A model generated the notes under the pieces. That model was not told where the DNA came from, made no database searches, and worked only from the letters and a program-made list of their open reading frames with translations. Positions 1 to 6,211 of a DNA stretch of 6,211 nt are shown piece after piece. The DNA is from Bacteroidaceae bacterium (GTDB lineage Bacteria; Bacteroidota; Bacteroidia; Bacteroidales; Bacteroidaceae), in NCBI GenBank assembly GCA_028707655.1, contig JAQWAN010000127.1, positions 1 to 6,211 on the forward strand, given 5' to 3'. The stretch's first letter is position 1; each line of letters opens with the position of its first letter. The translations under genes were made by a program, and so were the position numbers.

Positions 1-37
1 CCACTAATCAAAAGACCTCAATTAAAATAGGATTCAT
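1..37 (-). other. Possible 5' end of rnfB, with an in-frame TGA at codon 10 (partial, runs off window)
   Basis: An ATG on the minus strand at 37-35 lies 13 bases after the rseC stop codon. It reads MNPILIEVF, then TGA (10-8), then Leu and Val before the window ends. From memory, Bacteroidota RnfB proteins begin with a similar hydrophobic segment of the form MNxILIAVIxLG. RseC-family genes in this phylum usually sit directly before rnfB, which encodes the ferredoxin-like iron-sulfur subunit of the Rnf ion-pumping oxidoreductase. The TGA falls where that segment normally has a small residue such as Ser, so one base change from TCA could explain it. A frameshift at the adjacent run of four T is another possibility. 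A GTG at 4-2 could act as a restart. The ATG may also be non-coding, with the real start outside the window. Only 37 bases are available, so the identification rests mostly on context. Confidence 0.25.
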
Positions 38-50
38 AGATTATTGATAA

Positions 51-467
51 TTATTGTTTTAGTCGGAATAAAAACTTTTTCTTAAGGTTATTTTTTAAAA
101 AGTAAAGTAAAATATAGTAAGGTATTAAAGCCGCTAAAGAGAGCAAAGCAGAAATTGCTTCCGATTGGTTCGTCCATTGCATCCCCACAAACAGGGTTGT
201 CACCATCACGAAGAAGGGTAAAATAAAGGCAAATAAAATAGCCTGAAAACCCATTAAGGTAGTGCCCTGCACCATCACTGTTTGCCCTATTTCATACGAT
301 TTGCCAGTTGTATTAACCACATCAATCAACTTTTCTTTGCTTTCGGAAGAGGAGCATAGATTCTTTGCACTACACCCAGAGCAAGCCGAAGCTTGGACAA
401 TTTTAACGACTATACGATTGGCATCCATCTTTTCAACGATACCTACATGCTCTATTATATTACTCAT
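51..467 (-). CDS. rseC: SoxR-reducing system protein RseC family, membrane redox protein
   Basis: This 138-residue protein matches the RseC/MucC family in length and layout. A soluble N-terminal part carries a cysteine cluster, C29-x2-C32-x5-C38 (ACSGCSAKNLC), that probably binds an iron-sulfur cluster or acts in thiol redox chemistry. Two membrane helices follow at about residues 72-95 and 103-124, and the tail is basic (LKNNLKKKF), which suggests a cytoplasmic C terminus. In Escherichia coli RseC works with the Rsx (Rnf-like) complex to reduce SoxR. In Bacteroidota the family is generally found just ahead of the rnf genes, so a role in Rnf assembly or cofactor insertion is more likely here than SoxR reduction; that is inference. 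The start at 467 gives the expected family N terminus (IIEHVGIVE) and lies about 35 bases downstream of the predicted transcription start. The gene is intact. It is probably the first gene of an operon that continues out of the window. Confidence 0.88.
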   Translation of the reverse strand: MSNIIEHVGIVEKMDANRIVVKIVQASACSGCSAKNLCSSSESKEKLIDVVNTTGKSYEIGQTVMVQGTTLMGFQAILFAFILPFFVMVTTLFVGMQWTNQSEAISALLSLAALIPYYILLYFLKNNLKKKFLFRLKQ

Positions 468-492
468 AAATTGCTTTTATTTGCAAAGTGTA

Positions 493-518
493 CATTACAA
501 AACGGCGCAAATGTAATG
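493..518. repeat. Inverted repeat overlapping the rseC -7 box
   Basis: CATTACA (493-499) and TGTAATG (512-518) are perfect inverted copies separated by 12 bases. The right arm overlaps the predicted -7 element, and the left arm lies just downstream of the expected transcription start. The position suits a repressor operator. The spacing does not match a regulator site I recognise: it is not a CRP/FNR, Rex or Fur consensus. A chance repeat in AT-rich DNA remains possible. Confidence 0.35.
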
Positions 519-537
519 AATAATTATTTCTTTCAAA
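508..537 (-). promoter_or_regulatory. Bacteroidota-type promoter of rseC
   Basis: Read on the minus strand, TTTG (537-534) is followed after 18 bases by TACATTTG (515-508). These match the Bacteroides -33 TTTG and -7 TAnnTTTG elements exactly, with spacing close to the usual value. Transcription would start near 502, leaving a leader of about 35 bases before the rseC ATG. It is the only promoter in the window with both elements intact. A 7-base inverted repeat overlaps the -7 box. Confidence 0.65.
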
Positions 538-640
538 TACAAAAAAGGGAAAAAGTTCTTATACAGTATTATTTTCTACGAGATAAGTAGTTAGAAATCG
601 GTTCCAAGCAGGAGAAGAGGAAAAGGGAGGTCCATTCAAC

Positions 641-679
641 AAAAAAAGGGTGTTGTATAACATATACAACACACCTTTT
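641..679 (-). terminator. Rho-independent terminator of the DUF3078 gene
   Basis: On the minus strand, arms at 679-663 and 659-644 form a stem of about 16 base pairs with one bulged base (673) and a three-base loop (662-660). Its core is a perfect 9-base pair, TGTTGTATA with TATACAACA. The T-tract, including the lower stem, is seven T's at 647-641. The hairpin starts 34 bases after the DUF3078 stop codon, so it separates that gene from rseC. On the plus strand the hairpin is followed by a poorer T-rich stretch, and no plus-strand gene enters from the left, so bidirectional use is not needed. Confidence 0.85.
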
Positions 680-713
680 ATTCTATTTTTTATTCTCCTA
701 TATTCCATTTGTT

Positions 714-2096
714 TTACCAAGCATAGTTGAGACCAAAACTAAGCACCTCGTGCAGTTGGAAATAACTGTTACCCTTTTTTGTTGACCCATCATCAAAACG
801 CGCATTAAAGAAGAGTTTGGTAGAGAGGTATTGGTTCAGTACAAAATTAAATGTATTCTCCCACTCCGCTTCTACCTTTGAGTAGACTGTAAAATAATAC
901 AACCTCGATTCCCAAGTAATTTGAGGGAGCAGCTGTATTTTAGAAACCACCTGTAGCTTAGAACCCACCTCATTCAACACCGATTGTCCCTCTTCCAGGC
1001 CAAAGGTTGTTTCATCCACATCGCTACTACCCACATATCGCATATGATAAGAGATAGGAGAGAGCAACACAGAGAGCGTTACATTTCGGATTACCTTCTT
1101 ATAGTCCATACCTAAACCAATATTAAGGTTAGCAGGCGATAAGAAAGTAGAAACAATTGTGTTCGAGTTGGTTTTATAATTAGAGAAAAACTGTGTACTC
1201 AGCTCCCCCTCTAAGGTGTAGTACCAATCTTTAAAAGCACGAATACCAAACTTTGAACTAATACGCAACAGGTCGGCATTGCTTTTATACGTATGCACCG
1301 TATCCGAAGGTGTAGTGATAAACCCCTGTTTAATTTCTAAGGCATTATCAAATTCAATACGCTGTTTATCGTCATAATCAATATGATAAGATAGATTAGA
1401 CAAGAGCGCATTGGTACTCTCCCCTCCTTTATACCAGTTAGAAGAGAAATAATTCTGTGTAAATTGTAAGGAGCCATCGCCATATTTCCGCCAAAAATTA
1501 GGTCGTTTAGCCTTATAATCGCGTTCATCCACCTCATTCTTCGGTTTTTTATAATGCCCATTAAAAAGCTCTAAGATTCGTTTACGCGGTTTAATTTTCT
1601 CCACCCTGTTTTTATCGAACATCTCGTTCTCTTCAATGATAAATTCTGTTTCTAGCACCTTGTCCCATTTCACTAAATAGGCCGTTGTTAGCACATCGGT
1701 TAAGAAATTTTCGCTTTGTCGAGCATCCGATAATATAGAGGAGTGAATAGAGAGCAACGTATCGGTAGATAACACCCGTTTTTTCAATAAAGAGGGTTGC
1801 CAATTGGCACTAAATTTCTTTCTGATTAAAGAGGAGTAGAATGTAAAAGGTGTAAACATCTTATACATATATGGGTTCATCTTGACATACATATGTTTAT
1901 AGTCTACACTACCCAGCGCATAAACCTTTGTATAATACTTATCAGAAGCTTTTTGTATGGAATCCACATAGAGTTGAAGAATCGTTTTCTCGCGCTTCAC
2001 GAGTCTATTATTCAGGCCCATATGCATCGCCTCCGACCCAATCATACCGATCGGAAAACAAAATAGAATTATCCAACAAAATAGAACTTTTTTCAT
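714..2096 (-). CDS. DUF3078 domain-containing protein, predicted outer-membrane beta-barrel
   Basis: From the chosen start the protein has 460 residues. Residues 1 to about 23 form a signal peptide: a Lys-Lys N terminus, the hydrophobic run VLFCWIILFCFPIGMIG, then Ser-Glu-Ala. A periplasmic-looking N-terminal part (about 24-195) includes MNPYMYKMFTPFTFY. The DUF3078 region starts near residue 200 with FWRKYGDGSLQFTQNYFSSNW, and it contains the typical NWYKGGES motif (about 220-227). Alternating polar and hydrophobic strands rich in aromatics continue to the end. The last residue is Trp, as in many outer-membrane barrels. The family is common in Bacteroidota and has no established function that I know of; an envelope role is inferred from the architecture. 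The frame stays open upstream to 2204, but those extra 36 residues would bury the signal peptide inside the chain, so I start at 2096. The gene diverges from pyrG, has its own terminator and appears intact. Confidence 0.85.
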   Translation of the reverse strand: MKKVLFCWIILFCFPIGMIGSEAMHMGLNNRLVKREKTILQLYVDSIQKASDKYYTKVYALGSVDYKHMYVKMNPYMYKMFTPFTFYSSLIRKKFSANWQPSLLKKRVLSTDTLLSIHSSILSDARQSENFLTDVLTTAYLVKWDKVLETEFIIEENEMFDKNRVEKIKPRKRILELFNGHYKKPKNEVDERDYKAKRPNFWRKYGDGSLQFTQNYFSSNWYKGGESTNALLSNLSYHIDYDDKQRIEFDNALEIKQGFITTPSDTVHTYKSNADLLRISSKFGIRAFKDWYYTLEGELSTQFFSNYKTNSNTIVSTFLSPANLNIGLGMDYKKVIRNVTLSVLLSPISYHMRYVGSSDVDETTFGLEEGQSVLNEVGSKLQVVSKIQLLPQITWESRLYYFTVYSKVEAEWENTFNFVLNQYLSTKLFFNARFDDGSTKKGNSYFQLHEVLSFGLNYAW

Positions 2097-2113
2097 ATCG
2101 AGTAATTTTTTCA

Positions 2114-2121
2114 CAAAAATA
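2114..2121 (-). promoter_or_regulatory. Weak candidate -7 box for the DUF3078 gene
   Basis: TATTTTTG on the minus strand fits TAnnTTTG, 17 bases before the ATG at 2096. No TTTG is present at the matching -33 position, and the predicted leader would be only about 10-12 bases. The match could be chance in this AT-rich stretch. If it is real, it supports the short start over the longer reading frame. Confidence 0.3.
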
Positions 2122-2234
2122 CACAAAACATTAATTAAACCCATAAATAGCTCTAATAATTGCAGCTTTTTAACTAACTTATATTTTAATGAGAGGTTTT
2201 TCATTTTAACCCCTATTATCTTACTATTTTTTTA

Positions 2235-2242
2235 TACTTTTG
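2235..2242 (+). promoter_or_regulatory. Predicted -7 element of the pyrG-yidC promoter
   Basis: TACTTTTG is an exact match to the Bacteroides -7 consensus TAnnTTTG and is followed by CGGCG. The -33 position (about 2212-2215) has no TTTG, only a T-rich run slightly upstream. Transcription would start near 2248-2250, giving a leader of about 60 bases before the pyrG GTG. It is the only good promoter match upstream of pyrG. Confidence 0.6.
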
Positions 2243-2251
2243 CGGCGTATA

Positions 2252-2268
2252 TATAGATAGTATCTATA
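2252..2268. repeat. 17-base palindrome in the pyrG leader
   Basis: TATAGATA (2252-2259) and TATCTATA (2261-2268) are perfect inverted copies around one central G (2260). The palindrome starts ten bases after the -7 box, so it lies at or just after the predicted transcription start. As DNA it resembles an operator. As RNA it could form a weak 7-base-pair A/U-rich stem with a three-base loop and no T-tract, so it is not a terminator. The base composition raises the chance of a random palindrome, but the arms are perfect. Confidence 0.4.
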
Positions 2269-2307
2269 ATAATCTGAGTATATTAGAAACCATAAACACA
2301 TATAAAA

Positions 2308-3909
2308 GTGGCAGAAACAAGATATATCTTCGTTACAGGAGGTGTTGCTTCCTCTTTAGGAAAAGGAATCATCTCATCGTCAATTGGTAAATTACTTCAG
2401 TCTAGAGGTTACAAAGTTACCATTCAGAAATTCGACCCTTATATCAACATCGATCCAGGTACACTTAACCCATATGAACACGGAGAGTGCTATGTTACAG
2501 TAGATGGTCACGAAGCCGATTTAGACTTAGGACATTACGAGCGATTTTTAGGCATTCAAACCACGAAAGCCAATAACATCACAACAGGTCGCATCTACAA
2601 TAATGTGATAAAAAAAGAGCGTAAGGGCGATTATTTAGGAAAGACCATACAAGTTATTCCGCATATCACCGACGAAATTATCCGAAATATTCAGTTATTA
2701 GGAAACAAATATAAATTCGATTTCGTGATTACCGAGATTGGAGGAACGGTAGGCGATATTGAATCCCTTCCCTACTTAGAGAGCATCCGTCAGATGAAAC
2801 GTCGTTTAGGCAAGAATGCCATCAGCGTTCATCTTACCTATGTACCCTTTTTAGCGGCAGCCAAAGAGTTAAAAACCAAACCTACACAACATTCGGTAAA
2901 AGAGTTACAATCTTTTGGTGTTCAACCCGATATTCTAGTACTTCGTTCAGAGCATAAGCTCAACGATACACTAAAGAAAAAAGTAGCCCTTTTCTGTAAT
3001 GTAAGCGATAGCGCAGTTATTGAGTCGGTAGATATGCCAACCATTTACGAAGTGCCTATCCGTATGCAGGAACAAGGATTAGACGAGACCATACTAAAAA
3101 TGGTAGGTCTACCTATTGGCAAGCGTCCTGAGATGAAAGAATGGAGAGAATTCTTAGCACGTAGAGATGCAGCAAAATCGACTGTTAACATTGCCCTAGT
3201 GGGTAAATATGTACAGCTACAAGATGCTTATAAATCTATTTTAGAATCCCTTTCGCATGCAGCCACCCATAACGATAGAAAGTTAGAGGTAACCTATTTA
3301 AATAGTGAGCAACTCACCGACGAGAATATCAGCGAGAAATTAGAGGGTATAGATGGTGTTGTTATTTGTCCAGGATTTGGTCAACGTGGCATCACCGGTA
3401 AATATGTAGCCGCCAAATATACCCGTATGCACAACCTACCTACTTTTGGTATCTGTTTGGGTATGCAATGTATGGCCATCGAATTTGCACGTAACGTATT
3501 GGGTTATGCCGATGCCAACTCCACGGAGATGGACGATCAGACAGCACACAATGTTATCGACATTATGGAGGAGCAAAAATCCATCACCAATATGGGTGGA
3601 ACCATGCGTCTAGGAGCTTACGAATGTACAGTAGACACTAACTCTAAAACATTCGAAGCCTATCAAACCACCTCTATCCAAGAGCGTCATCGTCACCGTT
3701 ATGAATTTAACAATAAATACCGCGAACGTTTTGAGAAGAAAGGTATGCGATGTGTAGGGGTCAATCCCGATTCAGATTTAGTAGAGATTATTGAGATTTC
3801 AGATCTAAAATTCTATATCGGTACACAGTTTCACCCCGAGTACAGTAGTACGGTGTTAAAACCACATCCACTCTTCTTATCCTTTATTAAAGCAGCGATA
3901 AACAAATAA
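2308..3909 (+). CDS. pyrG: CTP synthase (glutamine-hydrolysing)
   Basis: PyrG makes CTP from UTP, ATP and glutamine in the cytoplasm, the last step of de novo pyrimidine nucleotide synthesis. The 533-residue length is typical. The N-terminal synthase domain (about 1-270) has the P-loop GGVASSLGKG (11-20, with K19), the block FDPYINIDPGTLNPYEHGE, the predicted magnesium ligands D73 (DLDLGHYERF) and E143 (EIGGTVGDIES), and the UTP-site block KPTQHSVKELQ (191-201). The C-terminal class I glutamine amidotransferase domain (about 292-533) has PGFGQRG (355-361), the nucleophile C383 in GICLGMQ, and the partners H509 and E511 in FHPE. All key residues are present. The start is a GTG. An in-frame stop at 2293-2295 and no ATG between leave no better choice, and the N terminus (AETRYIFVTGG) fits the family. 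No Shine-Dalgarno sequence is visible; the region before the start is A-rich. yidC follows after 31 bases. Confidence 0.98.
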   Translation: MAETRYIFVTGGVASSLGKGIISSSIGKLLQSRGYKVTIQKFDPYINIDPGTLNPYEHGECYVTVDGHEADLDLGHYERFLGIQTTKANNITTGRIYNNVIKKERKGDYLGKTIQVIPHITDEIIRNIQLLGNKYKFDFVITEIGGTVGDIESLPYLESIRQMKRRLGKNAISVHLTYVPFLAAAKELKTKPTQHSVKELQSFGVQPDILVLRSEHKLNDTLKKKVALFCNVSDSAVIESVDMPTIYEVPIRMQEQGLDETILKMVGLPIGKRPEMKEWREFLARRDAAKSTVNIALVGKYVQLQDAYKSILESLSHAATHNDRKLEVTYLNSEQLTDENISEKLEGIDGVVICPGFGQRGITGKYVAAKYTRMHNLPTFGICLGMQCMAIEFARNVLGYADANSTEMDDQTAHNVIDIMEEQKSITNMGGTMRLGAYECTVDTNSKTFEAYQTTSIQERHRHRYEFNNKYRERFEKKGMRCVGVNPDSDLVEIIEISDLKFYIGTQFHPEYSSTVLKPHPLFLSFIKAAINK

Positions 3910-3940
3910 ATAAATTAGCAATTATCATTTCATTCAACAC

Positions 3941-5791
3941 ATGGATAAAAATACAATCACAGGACTCATTCTTATCGTAGTTGTACTTATTGGATTTAGC
4001 TATTTTAGCCGTCCAGATAAAGACCAACAAGCACTACAAAACCAGTACAGCGATTCTATGCAAATAGAGCAGCAAAAAAAAGCGCTTGAAGCAGAAGCCG
4101 AACTTCGTGTTAGACAAGATGCCTCCCTATCTGCTAGTCATCTTGACAGTACCTCTATCTATTATAACGTATCAAAAGGAGAAGAAAAAAGCTACACCTT
4201 AGAAAACGATGTAGCCACTTTCACACTATCCAACAAAGGTGGTGTTATCACTTCCGCTATTTTGAAAAAGTACAATGGACAAGATGCTAAGCCCGTTGAG
4301 TTTTATAGAACCAAAGACACTTCGCTTAATTTTGTATTTTTTAATGGTAAAGAAACCATTAACACACGCAATCTCTACTTCACTCCCGTTAATGTAACGC
4401 CAGAAAGCATGACCATGCGTATGCAAGTGGATGCAGAAAGTTATATCGATTTCAACTATAGTATTCAACCCAACAGTTACATGGTAGACTTTACCATTCA
4501 AGCGGTAAACATGGAGGGTAAACTATCCAAATCGGTTAACTCTGTAGATATTGAATGGAGTGACAAAGTACATCAGATAGAAAAAGGGTACACCTTTGAA
4601 AACAGATATTCCACACTAACCTATCACACCACAGAAGATGATACCAACGAAGTATCGGGCACAGGTGTTGAAAAAGAGGATATAGAGGAACGTCTCGACT
4701 GGGTTGCTTGTAAGAACCAATTTTTCTCAGCAGTACTGATTGCTAATCAAAGTTTTCAAGCTAATGCAACATTAACCTCTACTCCAGAAACAAAAGAGAG
4801 CGGTTATTTAAAGAAATTTACGGCCAACTTAAAAACATTCTTTGACCCAACAGGAGCAGAGAAAACAAGTATGCAATTCTATTTTGGTCCTAATAAATAC
4901 AACCGTCTAGCCAATCTAGACAGTAAGCTATCCGATGGAAGAGATTTAGAACTACATCAGCTCGTTCCACTTGGTTGGAGCATCTTGCGTTGGGTCAATC
5001 GCTTCTTTACTATCCCATTGTTCGACCTACTTTCTAATCTAGGTTTCAGCATGGGTATTGTATTGTTATTGATGACAGTTATTGTGAAGTTAGTTGTTTT
5101 TCCATTCACACTAAAATCGTATATGTCGTCGGCTAAAATGCGCGTATTGAAGCCACAGATTCAAGTGATCAATGACAAATATCCTAAGAAAGAGGATGCC
5201 ATGAAAAAGCAACAAGAAACCTCTACCCTCTATAAGAAATATGGTGTCAGTCCATTGGGTGGTTGTTTACCAATGCTTATCCAATGGCCTATTTTCATTG
5301 CACTCTTTATGTTTGTGCCAACCGCCATTGAGCTTCGTCAACAGGGTTTCTTATGGGCAACCGATTTATCTACCTATGACGATTTAATCTCTTGGAACAC
5401 AGATATTATGTTTATTGGTAATCACATCAGTTTATTCTGTTTGTTGTTTAGTGTTACCAACATCATTAACTCTGTCTTTATGATGAAACAACAAGACACA
5501 GGTCAGGCCATGCCAGGTATGAAAATCATGACCTACGCTATGCCCGTTATGTTCATCTTTATCTTGAACGACTATGCAGCAGGTTTGAACTACTACTACT
5601 TAGTATCTACGCTTACCAGTATCTTCATCATGTTAGGGATGCGTCATTTCATTAAAGACCATGAAATATTAGCTAAATTAGAAGCCAATAAGAAAGACCC
5701 AACACAGATCAAACAATCTGGATTAATGGCACGTATGGCTGCCTTGCAAGAGGAGCAAGCAGACATCGCTAAAAAGAAGAAGAAAAAATAA
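3941..5791 (+). CDS. yidC: Membrane protein insertase YidC
   Basis: YidC inserts and folds inner-membrane proteins, alone or with SecYEG. The protein has 616 residues and the Gram-negative layout. TM1 (about 6-22) is followed by a charged linker rich in Gln, Lys and Glu (24-62). The periplasmic P1 beta domain spans about 85-335, and an amphipathic helix lies near 345-366. Five conserved helices follow at about 368-390, 441-461, 490-512, 528-545 and 549-567. Family hallmarks include SYMSSAKMRVLKPQIQ (394-409), GVSPLGGCLPMLIQWPIF (435-452) and ELRQQGFLWATDLS. R401 in AKMR probably corresponds to the conserved arginine of the hydrophilic groove. The loop between TM2 and TM3 has the expected charged hairpin. 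The tail is basic and ends in six lysines, which suits contact with ribosomal RNA. The gene lies 31 bases after pyrG with no terminator or clear promoter between them, so the two are probably cotranscribed. A strong hairpin terminator follows its stop codon. Confidence 0.97.
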   Translation: MDKNTITGLILIVVVLIGFSYFSRPDKDQQALQNQYSDSMQIEQQKKALEAEAELRVRQDASLSASHLDSTSIYYNVSKGEEKSYTLENDVATFTLSNKGGVITSAILKKYNGQDAKPVEFYRTKDTSLNFVFFNGKETINTRNLYFTPVNVTPESMTMRMQVDAESYIDFNYSIQPNSYMVDFTIQAVNMEGKLSKSVNSVDIEWSDKVHQIEKGYTFENRYSTLTYHTTEDDTNEVSGTGVEKEDIEERLDWVACKNQFFSAVLIANQSFQANATLTSTPETKESGYLKKFTANLKTFFDPTGAEKTSMQFYFGPNKYNRLANLDSKLSDGRDLELHQLVPLGWSILRWVNRFFTIPLFDLLSNLGFSMGIVLLLMTVIVKLVVFPFTLKSYMSSAKMRVLKPQIQVINDKYPKKEDAMKKQQETSTLYKKYGVSPLGGCLPMLIQWPIFIALFMFVPTAIELRQQGFLWATDLSTYDDLISWNTDIMFIGNHISLFCLLFSVTNIINSVFMMKQQDTGQAMPGMKIMTYAMPVMFIFILNDYAAGLNYYYLVSTLTSIFIMLGMRHFIKDHEILAKLEANKKDPTQIKQSGLMARMAALQEEQADIAKKKKKK

Positions 5792-5810
5792 ATATATTCT
5801 CATCTAAAAG

Positions 5811-5869
5811 ATAGGCATGGACTTTACACTGAGGCAATCGCCTAGTGGTAGTTCATGCCTATTTTTTTT
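5811..5869 (+). terminator. Two-tier hairpin terminator after yidC
   Basis: ATAGGCATGGAC (5811-5822) pairs with GTTCATGCCTAT (5851-5862) over 12 positions, including one G-U. The loop folds again: CACT-g-AGGC (5827-5835) pairs with GCCTAGTG (5840-5847) around the tetraloop AATC, with one bulged G. An uninterrupted run of T's (5862-5869) follows. This should end the pyrG-yidC transcript strongly. The T-tract ends only 16 bases before the next start codon, so the structure could also act in the leader of the S9-peptidase gene. Confidence 0.88.
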
Positions 5870-5885
5870 AACTCGATTCAAACCT

Positions 5886-6211
5886 ATGAAAAAGAATCTT
5901 TTACTAATGGCAGCAACAAGCATTGCACTGGCCTCCTGCTCGCCGACGAGCCAGAAAGAAGCCGCACAAGATTTCATTGGAAAACAAGAGATTTCCATTG
6001 ACCAGAAAGTATTAACGCCCGAAGCCTTATGGGCTATGGGACGCATTGGAGAGATAAACGTCTCTCCCAAAGGAGATAAGATAGCCTATAGCGTTGGCTA
6101 TTATAGCGTGGCGCAGAACCGCAGTCACCGTGTTATTTACACCATGAACAGCGATGGCACCAATAAACAACTGCTCACCCAAAGCGAGAAGAGTGAGAGT
6201 TCGCCCGTATG
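5886..6211 (+). CDS. S9-family peptidase lipoprotein, DPP5-like (5' part only)
   Basis: The first 108 residues are present and the frame continues out of the window. The N terminus is a lipoprotein signal: MKKNLLLMAATSIALASC with the lipobox Leu-Ala-Ser-Cys, so C18 should be lipidated. From about residue 43, LTPEALWAMGRIGEINVSPKGDKIAYSVGYYSV, then VIYTMNSDGTNKQLLT and ESSPV, resemble the start of the beta-propeller in S9 prolyl-oligopeptidase family enzymes. The closest match I recall is Porphyromonas dipeptidyl peptidase 5, which releases dipeptides in the periplasm of protein-fermenting bacteria. The catalytic Ser-Asp-His domain would lie some hundreds of residues further on, so activity and exact specificity cannot be judged. 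No clear promoter of its own is visible. The start at 5886 is fixed by the signal peptide. I am confident of the S9 family and less so of the DPP5 assignment. Confidence 0.82.
   Translation, partial: MKKNLLLMAATSIALASCSPTSQKEAAQDFIGKQEISIDQKVLTPEALWAMGRIGEINVSPKGDKIAYSVGYYSVAQNRSHRVIYTMNSDGTNKQLLTQSEKSESSPV

Noticed and set aside
262..590. Two overlapping plus-strand reading frames across the 5' part and promoter of rseC
   Set aside because: They lie mostly antisense to a clear RseC gene, have no recognisable domain and cross its promoter.
569..597. Short inverted repeat in the gap before rseC (CTAC with GTAG)
   Set aside because: Four-base arms in AT-rich DNA are expected by chance, and no T-tract or gene context supports a role.
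1337..1561. A 74-codon minus-strand frame inside the DUF3078 gene
   Set aside because: It lies in another frame within a well-supported gene and shows no family features.
1928..2134. A 68-codon plus-strand frame antisense to the DUF3078 5' end
   Set aside because: It is antisense to the signal-peptide region, with no promoter and no recognisable protein.
4226..4501. A 91-codon minus-strand frame within yidC
   Set aside because: It is antisense to the periplasmic domain of an intact yidC and has no family resemblance.
5860..5867. TATTTTTT as a -7 box for the S9-peptidase gene
   Set aside because: It lacks the final G, has no -33 TTTG, and is better explained as the terminator T-tract.
5804..6070. 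An 88-codon minus-strand frame over the terminator and the S9-peptidase start
   Set aside because: It is antisense to the lipoprotein signal and propeller start and runs through the terminator hairpin.

Overview
The window looks like chromosomal DNA from a Bacteroidota bacterium, most likely of the order Bacteroidales. It is AT-rich. Three promoters match the Bacteroides-type -7 consensus TAnnTTTG, and no Shine-Dalgarno sequence is visible before any start codon. The gene set also fits: an RseC-family protein of the kind that precedes rnf genes, a DUF3078 outer-membrane protein, pyrG followed directly by yidC, and an S9-peptidase lipoprotein resembling dipeptidyl peptidase 5. The species cannot be named from this sequence.

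Layout. The left part (1-2096) is read on the minus strand. A DUF3078 gene (714-2096) ends in a strong hairpin terminator (641-679). The rseC gene (51-467) follows with its own well-formed promoter (508-537). Thirteen bases beyond rseC, an ATG opens a short RnfB-like peptide that meets a TGA at codon 10 just before the window edge. The right part (2308-6211) is read on the plus strand. The CTP synthase gene pyrG (2308-3909) and the membrane insertase gene yidC (3941-5791) are 31 bases apart and form a likely operon. A long two-tier hairpin with a T-tract (5811-5869) ends this operon. The 5' end of an S9-peptidase lipoprotein gene follows and runs off the window.

The two halves diverge from a 211-base region (2097-2307). 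It holds a good -7 box for pyrG, a 17-base palindrome at or just after the predicted pyrG transcription start, and a weaker -7 box for the DUF3078 gene. The other large gap (468-713) holds the DUF3078 terminator and the rseC promoter. Nothing recognisable lies between about 540 and 640.

How the genes relate. PyrG supplies CTP for nucleic-acid and phospholipid synthesis, and YidC inserts and folds inner-membrane proteins. The DUF3078 protein and the S9 lipoprotein are envelope proteins. RseC and the putative Rnf start belong to membrane redox chemistry.

I see no mobile element, CRISPR array, RNA gene or new multi-gene system. This is an ordinary core-genome region. The points worth a second look are regulatory (operator-like palindromes at two promoters, and a terminator placed almost against the next start codon) plus the possible in-frame stop at the start of rnfB.
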